From the NCBI GenBank assembly GCA_025934375.1, contig JAICYD010000042.1:1-49973 (forward strand): 49,973 nt of DNA. Direction: 5' to 3'. The position numbers were made by a program, and so were the translations under genes. The notes under the pieces were generated by a model. It was given only the letters and a program-made list of their open reading frames with translations. It had not been told where the DNA came from and did no database searches. This DNA comes from Streptosporangiaceae bacterium. Its GTDB lineage: Bacteria; Actinomycetota; Actinomycetes; Streptosporangiales; Streptosporangiaceae. Shown one piece after another: positions 17,079 to 26,759 of this stretch (positions are counted from its first letter, which is position 1; each line of letters begins with the position of its first letter).

Positions 17079-17575
17079 ATCGCCCCGGCCGGACGGCGGG
17101 TGATCTGCAGCAGCGGCGCCTCACGGGCCGCGAGCTCCACGCCGGTGATCTCCGGCGCGGCCCCGGTGACCACCTGCTCGATGGCCGCGGCCGTCGACCC
17201 GCAGCCATGGCCGAGCCGGACGTGGGCCACGCCGGCGTCATCGATGCCCAGGAACTCGGTGCCGGTTCCCAGCCGGCCCAGGGCGCGCCGGATCCGCGCG
17301 TCGGCCGCCAGCGGGTGCAGGTCGTGCACCAGCAGCAGGCTCTCCACGAGCGGGTCGGCGATGAGGAGCGCCTGCAGCCGGGCGTCGTCGCCGATCGCCG
17401 CCATGATCGTCTCCAGCCCTGCGCCGTACAGGCGCACGAGGCAGGTGACGAGATCCTCGGCGACGTCGGCGGCCTCCGGGCCCGCGCGGGCCCGGAGCTC
17501 GGCCAGGAGCGCCTCGACGCGATCCCCGGCCTCGCGGGCGTCGCTGGCGGGCTGAGCGTCGCTGGCCGCGCGCAT
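17075..17575 (-). CDS. NifU-like hydrogenase-associated protein
   Basis: A 166-residue protein. Residues 1-100 are helical; residues 105-150 resemble the NifU C-terminal fold (LGIDDAGVAHVRLGHGCGSTAAAIEQVV...PEITGVEL). In authentic NifU/NfuA domains this loop carries a CxxC that binds a cluster. Here only one cysteine remains (GHGCGST), so ordinary cluster binding by the monomer is doubtful. It directly follows the large-subunit gene with one base between them, so it is a constant part of the operon. It could be an FeS assembly helper, an electron-relay subunit or a chaperone. Confidence 0.72.
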   Translation of the reverse strand: MRAASDAQPASDAREAGDRVEALLAELRARAGPEAADVAEDLVTCLVRLYGAGLETIMAAIGDDARLQALLIADPLVESLLLVHDLHPLAADARIRRALGRLGTGTEFLGIDDAGVAHVRLGHGCGSTAAAIEQVVTGAAPEITGVELAAREAPLLQITRRPAGAI

Positions 17576-17576
17576 C

Positions 17577-19382
17577 TCAGGTCGCCAGCGTCACGCCGGT
17601 GGGCGAGTGCGCCGTGTTGATGACGCGTCCGCCGCCCAGGTACATGTGCACGCCGCAGGGGAGGCACGGATCGAAGCTGCGCACCGCCCGCATGATGTCG
17701 ATGCCCTTGAACCGGTCCGGCGGGTTCTCCTCGAAGATCGGGGTGTTCTGCACCGCGTCCTCGTAGGGGCCGGGCGTGCCGTACACATCCCGGACGCTGC
17801 CGTTCCACGGGGTTGGCGGGTACGGGTGGTAGTTGGCGATCTTCCCGTCCCTGACCACCATGTGGTGGGACAAGACGCCGCGCACCGCCTCGGTGAAGCC
17901 GCAGCTGATCGCCTCGTCCGGCACGCTGAACGACTCCCACGTCTTGGTCCGCCCCGCGCGCACCTCGGCGAGCGCCTGCTCGACGAAGTACAGGGCGCAC
18001 GCGGCGGAGTACGCCTGGAAGTAGGTGCGGGCGCGATCGCGCTCGATGGCGTTGGACAAGGGCATGCCGCGGGCGTCGGCCGGCGGCGTCCACTCGAACG
18101 TCACCGCGGGCCGTGACACGGTCTTGGGCAGGTTGATCTCCACGCTGTGGCCGGTCGACTTCACGTAGCCGCAGTCCACGAGCCCGGCCAGCGCGGTCGT
18201 CCACAGCCGGGCGATGGGGCCGCCGCCGGTGTCCAGGGGCAGGTAGTCCTTACCGTCGAACCAGCGCGGCGACATCGTCCAGCTGTACTTGTCGTCGAAG
18301 TCGCGCTTGGCCGGGCGCGGGATCGTGTGCTGGTTCCAGGGATGCCTGCGGTCGACCGGGTTACCCAGCGGGTCGTGGGTCACGAACATCTCCTGGTCTT
18401 CCCAGTCCTCGTAGTACGAGTGGCCGAGCAGGATCCGGATGCCGAGGTTGATGTCGACCAGGCTGGTCGTCACGAGCTTGCCGTCGACCACGACGCCGGG
18501 GGTGACGAACATCTTGCGGCCCCAGTCGGCCATGTTCCGGTACGTGAAGTCACAGTGCTCCGGGTCGTTCAGGCTGCCCCAGCAGCCCAGCAGGACCCGG
18601 CGCCGGCCGACCTCCTCGTATCCGGGGAGCGCCTCGTAGAAGAAGTTGAACAGGTCATCGTGCATCGGGACGACGCGCTTCATGAAATCCACGTAGCGCA
18701 TGAGCCGGGTGAGGTAGTCGGTGAAGAGCTGCACGGTGGCGACCGTGCCCACGCCGCCGGGGTAGAGCGTGGACGGGTGGACGTGGCGACCTTCCATCAG
18801 GCAGAACATCTCCCTGGTGGACCGGCTGACCTGGAGCGCCTCGCGGTAGAACTCGCCCTCGAGCGGGTTCAGCGAGCGCATGATGTCGCCGATGGTCCGG
18901 TAGCCGTGCTCGCCGGCGTGCGGAGCCTCGGTCGCGTTGGCGCGCTCCAGCACCCCCGGGTTGGTCTCGCCGACCATCCTCTCGCAGAAGTCGACCCCGA
19001 CCAGGTTCTCCTGGAAGATGTTGTGATCGAACATGTACTCCGCGGCCTCGCCGAGGTTGATGATCCACTCGCCCAGGTGCGGCGGCCGGACGCCGTAGGC
19101 CATGTTCTGGTTGTAGACCGAGCAGGTGGCGTGGTTGTCACCGCAGATGCCGCAGATGCGGCTGGTGATGAAGTGGGCGTCCCGCGGGTCCTTCCCCTTC
19201 ATGAAGATGCTGTAGCCGCGGAAGATCGACGACGTGCTGTGGCACTCGGCGACGCGCTTGGCCTTGAAGTCGATCTTCGTGTAGATGCCGAGGCTGCCCA
19301 CGATCCGGGTGATCGGGTCCCACGCCATCTCGACGAGCTCGGTTTGCTTCGCCCCCGTGGTTTCCTTCTCTGTCGCTGTCAT
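17577..19382 (-). CDS. hhyL: Group 1h-type [NiFe] hydrogenase large subunit
   Basis: A 601-residue catalytic subunit. The first nickel-ligand pair is in SRICGICGDNHATCS (Cys77/Cys80), and the second is in FDPCLPCGVH (Cys573/Cys576). Processing after His579 would remove about 22 residues, so the neighbouring endopeptidase is needed. The wording GDNHATCSVYNQNMAYGV is typical of the actinobacterial high-affinity (group 1h, formerly group 5) enzymes that oxidise trace atmospheric H2 and are tolerant of O2. It follows the small subunit by six bases. No selenocysteine is used here. It is a cytoplasmic protein with no export signal. Confidence 0.95.
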   Translation of the reverse strand: MTATEKETTGAKQTELVEMAWDPITRIVGSLGIYTKIDFKAKRVAECHSTSSIFRGYSIFMKGKDPRDAHFITSRICGICGDNHATCSVYNQNMAYGVRPPHLGEWIINLGEAAEYMFDHNIFQENLVGVDFCERMVGETNPGVLERANATEAPHAGEHGYRTIGDIMRSLNPLEGEFYREALQVSRSTREMFCLMEGRHVHPSTLYPGGVGTVATVQLFTDYLTRLMRYVDFMKRVVPMHDDLFNFFYEALPGYEEVGRRRVLLGCWGSLNDPEHCDFTYRNMADWGRKMFVTPGVVVDGKLVTTSLVDINLGIRILLGHSYYEDWEDQEMFVTHDPLGNPVDRRHPWNQHTIPRPAKRDFDDKYSWTMSPRWFDGKDYLPLDTGGGPIARLWTTALAGLVDCGYVKSTGHSVEINLPKTVSRPAVTFEWTPPADARGMPLSNAIERDRARTYFQAYSAACALYFVEQALAEVRAGRTKTWESFSVPDEAISCGFTEAVRGVLSHHMVVRDGKIANYHPYPPTPWNGSVRDVYGTPGPYEDAVQNTPIFEENPPDRFKGIDIMRAVRSFDPCLPCGVHMYLGGGRVINTAHSPTGVTLAT

Positions 19383-19388
19383 CGCGGA

Positions 19389-20432
<1,044 letters not shown>

Positions 20433-20631
20433 GGAACGCCACCCTTCGGACGATAGCCCACGGCGGCGGCAAGAAAGGCCAGGAAGCCTGGGCTGGACGG
20501 TATCGGAGGCGAAGCGAGTCCGTTCTCGCCGCAGCTCCTCGCTATGCCGGCCGAAATGCCGGCTCTATGACCGCTCATGCGAAGATCACCAGCCCGGCCC
20601 CCTAGCCGCAGGCCCGGTTGCCGGTATGGCC

Positions 20632-20728
20632 ACTCTAAGCCCGCCGCCATTCCCGCACAAGACACAAGCGTCAGGCGACTGGACATATCTGTCCGCCCAC
20701 TGTGATTGGCGCCTGGTTGATCTGTCCG
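20632..20728 (-). promoter_or_regulatory. Hydrogenase operon promoter with paired CGGACAGAT repeats
   Basis: On the minus strand TTGTGC (20660-20655) and TAGAGT (20637-20632) are 17 bases apart and suit a promoter for hhyS. Upstream of it, two direct repeats CGGACAGAT (20695-20687 and 20728-20720) are 33 bp apart, three helical turns, in an activator-like position. The first also belongs to a GGACA-TATC-TGTCC dyad (20681-20694). The 405-base intergenic region 20433-20837 holds no convincing gene. Confidence 0.4.
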
Positions 20729-20837
20729 GTTAGTCTGGTGCGAAAGATGACAGCGTTACGGGGAGCGAAGTGGACGCTCCGCGGTTACCGGAAACACCGC
20801 GCAAGCCGCAGACATGACGCTGAGCAGGAAAGAGGCG

Positions 20838-21434
20838 ATGGACGGGCCAGACGAGGCGATCAGCGACAACATTGAGGTCGTACCGGTCGTGGTCGTGTCC
20901 CAGACGTTCCCGGCGAGACCGTCGTCGATCCCTGACATCCGGGACTTCGTCCGGCGGTGCCTGTCGCACTCGCCGCTGACGGAGCAGGACAACCGCGAGG
21001 TCAGCGAGACCGTCTCCCGCGCCCTGCTGGAGGCCGCCGGGCCGACCGGGGCGATCAGCGTGTCGTTCCGCATCTTCCCCGATCATGTCGAGGTCGACGT
21101 GCTGAAGTCGGGCGCGCAGGTGGGCGCGGCCGTGGGCGTGGACGCGCTGACCTCACTGCTGCGGGGACACGAGGCGATCACGGGCGGGGAGAACGCCGGG
21201 CGCGGCCCTTCGGCCGGCCGGGCCGCGGTTGCCGACGGCGAGCAGCCCGAGGCCTCGTTTGGCGAGTGGATGGCGGGGGTGCTGCGCCGGGAGGGACTGA
21301 CGATGGAGGCCGCTGCCCGCCAGCTGGGCGTTTCCGTGAAGACGGTGAGCCGCTGGGTCGGCGGCGCCACCGAGCCTCGGCTGCGCGACCTGCGACGGAT
21401 ACGCGAGCTGTTCGGCGAGACCCCGTTCACCTGA
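20838..21434 (+). CDS. Putative regulator: N-terminal signalling domain plus C-terminal helix-turn-helix
   Basis: The start at 20838 is preferred over 20814 because AGGAAAGAGG lies just before it; this gives 198 residues. Residues 25-95 (PDIRDFVRRCLSHSPLTEQD... VSETVSRALLEAA) resemble the first helices of RsbW-like anti-sigma ATPase domains, but no ATP-binding motifs follow, so this likeness is weak. Residues 140-190 are a clear helix-turn-helix: GLTMEAAARQLGVSVKTVSRWVGGATEPRLRDL. The gene is divergent from the hydrogenase operon across a shared regulatory region, so it is the best local candidate for a hydrogenase regulator. Confidence 0.7.
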   Translation: MDGPDEAISDNIEVVPVVVVSQTFPARPSSIPDIRDFVRRCLSHSPLTEQDNREVSETVSRALLEAAGPTGAISVSFRIFPDHVEVDVLKSGAQVGAAVGVDALTSLLRGHEAITGGENAGRGPSAGRAAVADGEQPEASFGEWMAGVLRREGLTMEAAARQLGVSVKTVSRWVGGATEPRLRDLRRIRELFGETPFT

Positions 21435-21451
21435 GGCGCCCCCTGCCTGAG

Positions 21452-21499
21452 GCACCGATTACCTGGCGCACCGATTACCTGGCGCACCGATTACCTGGC
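21452..21499. repeat. 16-bp intergenic tandem repeat, 3 copies
   Basis: Three perfect copies of gcaccgattacctggc at 21452, 21468 and 21484, with a partial fourth, lie between the regulator and yceI. They begin 18 bases after the regulator stop. Their period (16) is not a multiple of three, unlike the in-gene repeats. Confidence 0.92.
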
Positions 21500-21569
21500 G
21501 CACCGCCTCCCCCTGGACATCCCGCCCGGTCGCTGGACCTTCGCCGGGGATGGTGCATACGGTGGTGGC

Positions 21570-22139
21570 GTGGCTGGCATAGCGGGAACGCACGAGCTAG
21601 GCCCGGGCTCTGGCCGGGTGCTCATCAAGACCGGGCGGGCCGGCCTGGCCGCCCGGGCCGGGCACGACCTGACGATCGAGATCACCCGGTGGTCGGCGAG
21701 CGTCACCGTGCCCGGCGAGGACGACGGCGGCATCGCGGCGGCGGCGGTCAGCGCCGAGCTCGACCTCGGATCGCTGACGGTGCGCGCGGGCACGGGCGGA
21801 GCCAAGCCGCTCAGCGACCGCGACCGCGGCGACATCCACGCCACCGCGCGCAAGATCCTGGGCAAAGGGGCGAGGGCCGCCTTCACCTCATCTCGCGTCA
21901 TTCCGGCGTCCGGCGGCGGCGCGATCGAGGGGACGCTCACCCTCCACGGCATCCCGCGGCCGGTCCGGCTCCAGGTCACCTCGCCCGAGCCGGGCCGCTA
22001 CCGGGGAAGCGCCGTGGTCCGGCAGACGGACTTCGGCATCACGCCATACTCCGGCTTCCTGGGCGCGCTGAAGCTCAAGGACGAGGTCACCGTCGAGTTC
22101 GAGGTGCTCCTGAACGAGACTCCCAACGGACAGGCGTGA
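21570..22139 (+). CDS. YceI family protein
   Basis: A 189-residue YceI-like lipid-binding beta-barrel, starting at GTG. The family pattern is visible: AGTHELGPGSGRVLIKTGRAGLAARAGHDLTIEI, AELDLGSLTV, SDRDRGDIHATARKILG, GTLTLHGIPRPVRL and TDFGITPYSGFLGALKLKDEV. No signal peptide is seen, so it is probably cytoplasmic. YceI proteins bind isoprenoids or amphiphiles. Its stop overlaps the GTG of hypF (GTGA), an unexpected pairing with hydrogenase maturation; in this orientation it leads the transcript. Confidence 0.85.
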   Translation: MAGIAGTHELGPGSGRVLIKTGRAGLAARAGHDLTIEITRWSASVTVPGEDDGGIAAAAVSAELDLGSLTVRAGTGGAKPLSDRDRGDIHATARKILGKGARAAFTSSRVIPASGGGAIEGTLTLHGIPRPVRLQVTSPEPGRYRGSAVVRQTDFGITPYSGFLGALKLKDEVTVEFEVLLNETPNGQA

Positions 22140-24490
22140 CCGCGCCGGGACCGCTCCCCGCGGTGATCAGGACGGCCATCCGGGTGGAGGGCATCGTCCA
22201 GGGAGTCGGCTTCCGGCCCTTCGCGTACCAGCTGGCGACCCGCCTTGGGCTGCACGGGCTGGTCGGCAACGACGCCGACGGGGTATTCGCCGAGGTTGAA
22301 GGCCCGCCAGCGGCGGTGGAGGAGTTCTTGCGTGCCCTGCGGGCGGACGCCCCGCCCCTGTCCAGGATCGACCGGGTCACCGCCACCGCCATGGTGCCCG
22401 CCGGGGCGGCGGCCTTCGAGATCGTCGCCAGCGACGCCGCCGGGGCGCCCCGGACCCTTATCGCCGCCGACACCGCGACCTGCGCGGACTGCCTGCGCGA
22501 GCTGGCCGACCCGGCCGACCGGAGGTTCCGGTATCCGTTCATCAACTGCACCAATTGCGGGCCGCGGTTCACCATCGTCCGGGGCGTCCCCTACGACCGG
22601 CCGCTGACGACGATGGCCGCGTTCCCCATGTGCGCGCAGTGCGCCGCGGAGTACCACGACCCCGCTAACCGCCGCTTCCACGCCCAGCCGGTCTGCTGCC
22701 CCGCCTGCGGGCCGCGCCTGACGCTGCTCGACCCGGCCGGGCAGCCCGCATCGAGACCAGCACCGCCGGAGTCGGCACCGCCGGAGTCGGCCCTGGAGGC
22801 CGCGGCCGGCCTGCTGCGCCAGGGCCGGATCGTCGCGGTGAAGGGGCTGGGTGGCTACCACCTCGCGGCGGACGCCGGCCGCGAGGAGGCGGTGGCGGCG
22901 CTGCGCGCGCGCAAGCACCGCGAGGACAAGCCGTTCGCGATCCTCGTCGCCGGCGTGGCCCAGGCGCGGCGGCTGTGCCTGGTCGATGACGCGGCGGCGG
23001 CCTTGCTGGCCAGCCCGGCCCGGCCGATCGTGCTGCTGCCCAGGCGAGCGGACGCGGATGTCGCGACCGCGGCGGCGCCCGGAAACCGGCAGCTCGGGAT
23101 CATGTTGCCCTACACGCCGCTGCACCACCTGCTGATTGCCGCAGTAGGCCGCCCTATCGTCTTGACCAGCGGAAACACTTCCGACGAGCCGATCGCGTAC
23201 CGCGACCGCGACGCGCTGGAGCGCCTGGGCGGGATCGCCGACGCCTTCCTCGCCCACGACCGGGCCATTCACATCAGGACCGACGACTCCGTCGCCCGGA
23301 CCTTCGCCGGGCGCCCGATGCTGACCAGGCGGTCGCGGGGCTACGTGCCCGAGCCGTTGACGGTGCCCGGCGGCTTCCCCCGGCCGGTGCTCGCCTGCGG
23401 AGCCGAGCTGAAGAGCACGTTCTGCCTGGCGAAGGAGCGGAACGCGTTCGTCTCCCATCACATCGGGGACCTGGAGAACGCCGAGACCCTCCGCTCGTTC
23501 ACCGAGGGCATCGAGCACTTCCGCCGGCTGTTCGACATCACCCCGCGGGTCGTGGCGCACGACCTGCACCCGGAGTACCTGTCGACCAAGTACGCGGTCG
23601 AGCTCGACGGCGTCGAGCTGGCGGGCGTGCAGCACCATCACGCCCACATCGCGTCCTGCCTGGCCGACAACGAGGCGGCCGGCCCGGTTATCGGCGTCGC
23701 CTTCGACGGGACCGGGTACGGCACCGACGCCACCATCTGGGGCGGGGAGTTCCTGATCGCCGACCTGGCGCGGTTCCAGCGAGCCGGGCATCTCGCGGCG
23801 GTGCCGATGCCGGGCGGCGCCGCCGCGATCAGGCAGCCGTGGCGGATGGCGGCCGCGTACCTGGACACTGCCTACCTGGATACCGCCTGTCCCGGCGCGG
23901 GCGATCTCGTGGCGGGCCTTGGCGTCGCCCGTCGCAACGCCGCCCGCTGGAACGCCGTCCTCAGCCTGGCTCGGCGCCGGGTCAACGCGCCGCTCACCTC
24001 CAGCGCGGGGCGGCTATTCGACGCCGTCGCGGCGATCCTCGGGGTCCGCGACGGCGTCAGCTATGAGGGCCAGGCCGCGATCGAGCTCGAGCAGCTCGCC
24101 GACCCGGGTGAGGCCGGCGGGTACCGCGCGGGCCTCGACCCGGGCGAGCCGTTCGTGGCCAGCGGCGCCGACCTGGTCCGCGCGGCCGTCGACGAGCTGG
24201 TGGCCGGCGTGCCCCGGCAGGTCATCGCGGCCCGCTTCCACAATGGGCTCAGTGCCCTGATCGAGGACGGCTGCGCGCTGCTACGCGAACGGCACGGCCT
24301 TGGCACCGTGGCCTTGTCGGGCGGGGTGTTCCAGAACACCCTGCTGCTCGGGCGCACGGTCAGCCGCCTGCGGGCACGCGGGTTCACCGTCTTGGTTCAC
24401 TCCCGCATCCCCTGCAATGACGGCGGCATCAGCCTCGGCCAGGCGGTCGTGGCCGCCGCCCGCGACCGGCTCGGCGGCCCGGCGGCCTAA
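22136..24490 (+). CDS. hypF: HypF carbamoyltransferase for hydrogenase cyanide-ligand synthesis
   Basis: A 784-residue HypF that makes thiocarbamate on HypE from carbamoyl phosphate. In order: acylphosphatase domain (VEGIVQGVGFRPFAYQL, Arg27 and Asn45), a double zinc finger (Cys116/119/138/141 and Cys166/169/188/191 with 18-residue spacings), a YrdC-like domain (KGLGGYHLAADA, KHREDKPFAILV), and a Kae1-like domain (VQHHHAHIASC, GVAFDGTGYGTDATIWGGEF). The frame is open for 393 codons upstream, but the conserved part begins at GTG 22136, overlapping the yceI stop. A 15-bp duplication (22761-22790) gives APPESAPPES between the zinc and YrdC domains, and another diverged one near 23856 gives YLDTAYLDTA. 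It converges on hypE with ten bases between. Confidence 0.95.
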   Translation: MTAPGPLPAVIRTAIRVEGIVQGVGFRPFAYQLATRLGLHGLVGNDADGVFAEVEGPPAAVEEFLRALRADAPPLSRIDRVTATAMVPAGAAAFEIVASDAAGAPRTLIAADTATCADCLRELADPADRRFRYPFINCTNCGPRFTIVRGVPYDRPLTTMAAFPMCAQCAAEYHDPANRRFHAQPVCCPACGPRLTLLDPAGQPASRPAPPESAPPESALEAAAGLLRQGRIVAVKGLGGYHLAADAGREEAVAALRARKHREDKPFAILVAGVAQARRLCLVDDAAAALLASPARPIVLLPRRADADVATAAAPGNRQLGIMLPYTPLHHLLIAAVGRPIVLTSGNTSDEPIAYRDRDALERLGGIADAFLAHDRAIHIRTDDSVARTFAGRPMLTRRSRGYVPEPLTVPGGFPRPVLACGAELKSTFCLAKERNAFVSHHIGDLENAETLRSFTEGIEHFRRLFDITPRVVAHDLHPEYLSTKYAVELDGVELAGVQHHHAHIASCLADNEAAGPVIGVAFDGTGYGTDATIWGGEFLIADLARFQRAGHLAAVPMPGGAAAIRQPWRMAAAYLDTAYLDTACPGAGDLVAGLGVARRNAARWNAVLSLARRRVNAPLTSSAGRLFDAVAAILGVRDGVSYEGQAAIELEQLADPGEAGGYRAGLDPGEPFVASGADLVRAAVDELVAGVPRQVIAARFHNGLSALIEDGCALLRERHGLGTVALSGGVFQNTLLLGRTVSRLRARGFTVLVHSRIPCNDGGISLGQAVVAAARDRLGGPAA

Positions 24491-24500
24491 GTCATCGCGG

Positions 24501-25598
24501 TCAGCAGATGCGGGGCAGCGGGTCGCCGACGAGCAGGTCGACGATCCGGGTGCCGCCGAACGCGGTCGTCAGCCGCACGATCCCCGGCTGGCTGGCGGTG
24601 ACCTCGCCGATGACCGCCGCCTGGGCGCCGAGCGGGTGACCGCGCAGCGCCCGCACCGCCTCACTGGCCTGATCGCCAGGCACCACCGCGACCAGGCGCC
24701 CCTCGCAGGCCACGTACATCGGGTCGATGCCCAGCAGCTCGCAGGCCCCGCGAACCTCGGGGCGCACCGGTATGTCGTCCTCGCTGGCCAGCACTCCCAC
24801 GCCGGCGGCGACGGCGATCTCGTTGAGGATGGTCGCCACGCCGCCCCGGGTGGCATCGCGCATCGCCCGCACGCCCGGGACCGCGTCCAGCAGCGCCGCG
24901 ACCAGGCCGTTCAGCGGCGCGGTATCCGAGCATACGTCCGCCTCGATGTCGAGCTCGCCGCGGGCGAGCATGACCGTGATCCCGTGGTCGCCGATCGGCC
25001 CGGACACGATGACGGCGTCGCCCGGCCGCGCCCGTGCGGCGCCGAGCGTGATGTCACGGTCGATGACCCCGACGCCCGCGGTGTTGATGTAGCAGCCGTC
25101 GGCCTTGCCCCGCTGGACGACCTTCGTGTCCCCGGTGACGACGCTGACGCCGGCCGCCGCGGCGGCGACCCGCATGGACCCGGCCACCCGGACCAGGTCG
25201 GCCACGGGGAAGCCCTCCTCGAGGATGAAGCCGGCCGACAGGTACAAGGGCGTGGCGCCGCTCACCGACAAGTCGTTGACCGTGCCGTTGATCGCCAGGT
25301 CACCGATGTCGCCGCCCGGGAAGAACAGCGGGGACACGACATAGGAGTCGGTGGTGAGCGCGAGCCTGGCACCGGGCACTCGCAGCTCGGCGGCGTCCTC
25401 GAGCGGCTCCAGCAGCGGATTGCGGAACTCCTCCAGGAACACCGCCTCGATCAGCGTCTGCGTCGCCTTCCCGCCGGCCCCGTGCGACATGGTGACGCGC
25501 TCTTCCCTGACCCTGGGGCGCCGCCGCCGCGCGCGGTCGATGCGATCCAGCACCTGCTGCTCGCGGTCGGTGACCTGCTCCGCGCGGCCGGCGGTCAT
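24501..25598 (-). CDS. hypE: HypE, carbamoyl dehydratase for hydrogenase cyanide ligands
   Basis: A 365-residue HypE. The C-terminus ends in PRIC, the invariant cysteine that HypF carbamoylates and HypE dehydrates to a thiocyanate. The AIR-synthetase-like ATPase core is evident: SHGAGGKATQTLIEAVF, TDSYVVSPLFFPGGDIG, NDLSVSGATPLYLS and MRDATRGGVATILNEIA. The ATG at 25598 overlaps the hypD stop. This gives about 35 residues before the canonical start, a charged extension (DRIDRARRRRPRVREERVT) that most HypE proteins lack. It is the last gene of the hyp operon. Confidence 0.95.
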   Translation of the reverse strand: MTAGRAEQVTDREQQVLDRIDRARRRRPRVREERVTMSHGAGGKATQTLIEAVFLEEFRNPLLEPLEDAAELRVPGARLALTTDSYVVSPLFFPGGDIGDLAINGTVNDLSVSGATPLYLSAGFILEEGFPVADLVRVAGSMRVAAAAAGVSVVTGDTKVVQRGKADGCYINTAGVGVIDRDITLGAARARPGDAVIVSGPIGDHGITVMLARGELDIEADVCSDTAPLNGLVAALLDAVPGVRAMRDATRGGVATILNEIAVAAGVGVLASEDDIPVRPEVRGACELLGIDPMYVACEGRLVAVVPGDQASEAVRALRGHPLGAQAAVIGEVTASQPGIVRLTTAFGGTRIVDLLVGDPLPRIC

Positions 25599-26755
25599 GA
25601 CCCTGCCGCCCGTGACCCTGCCGCCCGCGCCGCCTCGGGAACGCGGGTGCGGTGCATCCGCCCGTAGTTGTAGTAGGCGGCGCAGGCGCCCTCCGGGGAC
25701 ACCATGCAGGTGCCGATCGGCGTCTCGGGCGTGCACGCGGTGCCGAACACCTTGCACTCCCATGGCTTGAGCACGCCCTTGAGCACCTCACCGCACTGGC
25801 AAGCCTTGGGGTCGGCGACCCGGACCCCGGGCACCTCGAACAGCAGCTCGGCGTCCATCGCGGCGTACTTCTCCCGCACCTTCAGCGCCGAGTGCGAGAT
25901 GAAGCCCAGGCCCCGCCACTCGAAGTAGGGCCGCAGCTCCATCGTCTCGCCGATGGCCTTCAGCGCCACCGGGTTCCCGTTCCAGGGCACCACCCGCGAG
26001 TACTGGTTCTCCACCTGCGAACGGTCCTGCGCCAGCTGCAGCATGAGCATGTAGATGGACTGCAGGATGTCAAGCGGCTCGAACCCGGCCACCACGACGG
26101 GCTTGCGGTAGCTGCGGGCGATGAACTCATACGGCCGGCAGCCGATCACCGTGGACACGTGACCCGGGCCGATGAATCCGTCGAGCCGCAGGTCCGGGGA
26201 ATCGAGGATGGCCTTGATGGCCGGGATGATCGTGATGTGGTTGCAGAAGACCGAGAAGTTGCCCAGGCCCTCCGCCGCGGCGCGCAGCATCGTCATCGCG
26301 GTCGACGGCGCGGTGGTCTCGAATCCGATGGCCATGAACACGACCTTGCGGTCCGGGTTCTGGCGGGCGATCTTCAGCGAGTCGAGCGGCGAGTACACCA
26401 TGCGGATGTCGGTGCCGTTGGCCTTGGCGTCGAAGAACGACCCGTTGCTGCCCGGCACCCGCATCATGTCGCCGAACGAGGTCATGATCACGTCCGGCCG
26501 CGCGGCCAGGTGCATGGCGTCATCGAGGCGCCCCATCGGGATCACGCATACCGGGCAGCCAGGGCCGTGCACCAAGGTGATCGCCTCCGGCAGGTAATCC
26601 TCCAGCCCGTGCTTGTAGATCGTGTGGGTGTGCCCCCCGCACACCTCCATGAACTTGTACTGGCGCCCCGGCTCGCACAGCGCCGCGATCTTCGCGGCGA
26701 GCGCGTGAGCCTTGTCGGCGTCCCGGAATTCGTCGACGAAACGCATCGTCCGCAC
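25595..26755 (-). CDS. hypD: HypD, Fe(CN)2CO scaffold protein
   Basis: A 386-residue iron-sulfur scaffold on which the Fe(CN)2CO moiety is built with HypC. Key residues are MEVCGGHTHTIYKHG (Cys39), HGPGCPVCVIP (Cys67/Cys70) and the C-terminal [4Fe-4S] ligands in CQCGEV, WECKVFG and CTPETPIGTCMVSPEGAC. The length is typical. It starts four bases after hypC and overlaps hypE by four bases. No hypX, the source of CO in some aerobic systems, is visible in the window. Confidence 0.96.
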   Translation of the reverse strand: MRTMRFVDEFRDADKAHALAAKIAALCEPGRQYKFMEVCGGHTHTIYKHGLEDYLPEAITLVHGPGCPVCVIPMGRLDDAMHLAARPDVIMTSFGDMMRVPGSNGSFFDAKANGTDIRMVYSPLDSLKIARQNPDRKVVFMAIGFETTAPSTAMTMLRAAAEGLGNFSVFCNHITIIPAIKAILDSPDLRLDGFIGPGHVSTVIGCRPYEFIARSYRKPVVVAGFEPLDILQSIYMLMLQLAQDRSQVENQYSRVVPWNGNPVALKAIGETMELRPYFEWRGLGFISHSALKVREKYAAMDAELLFEVPGVRVADPKACQCGEVLKGVLKPWECKVFGTACTPETPIGTCMVSPEGACAAYYNYGRMHRTRVPEAARAAGSRAAGS

Positions 26756-26759
26756 GCTC

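Noticed and set aside
20957..22135. Long upstream extension (393 codons) of the hypF reading frame
   Set aside because: It overlaps two real genes (regulator, yceI) in other frames, is Arg/Gly-rich shadow sequence, and the HypF family begins at VRTAIRVEG-like residues just after GTG 22136.
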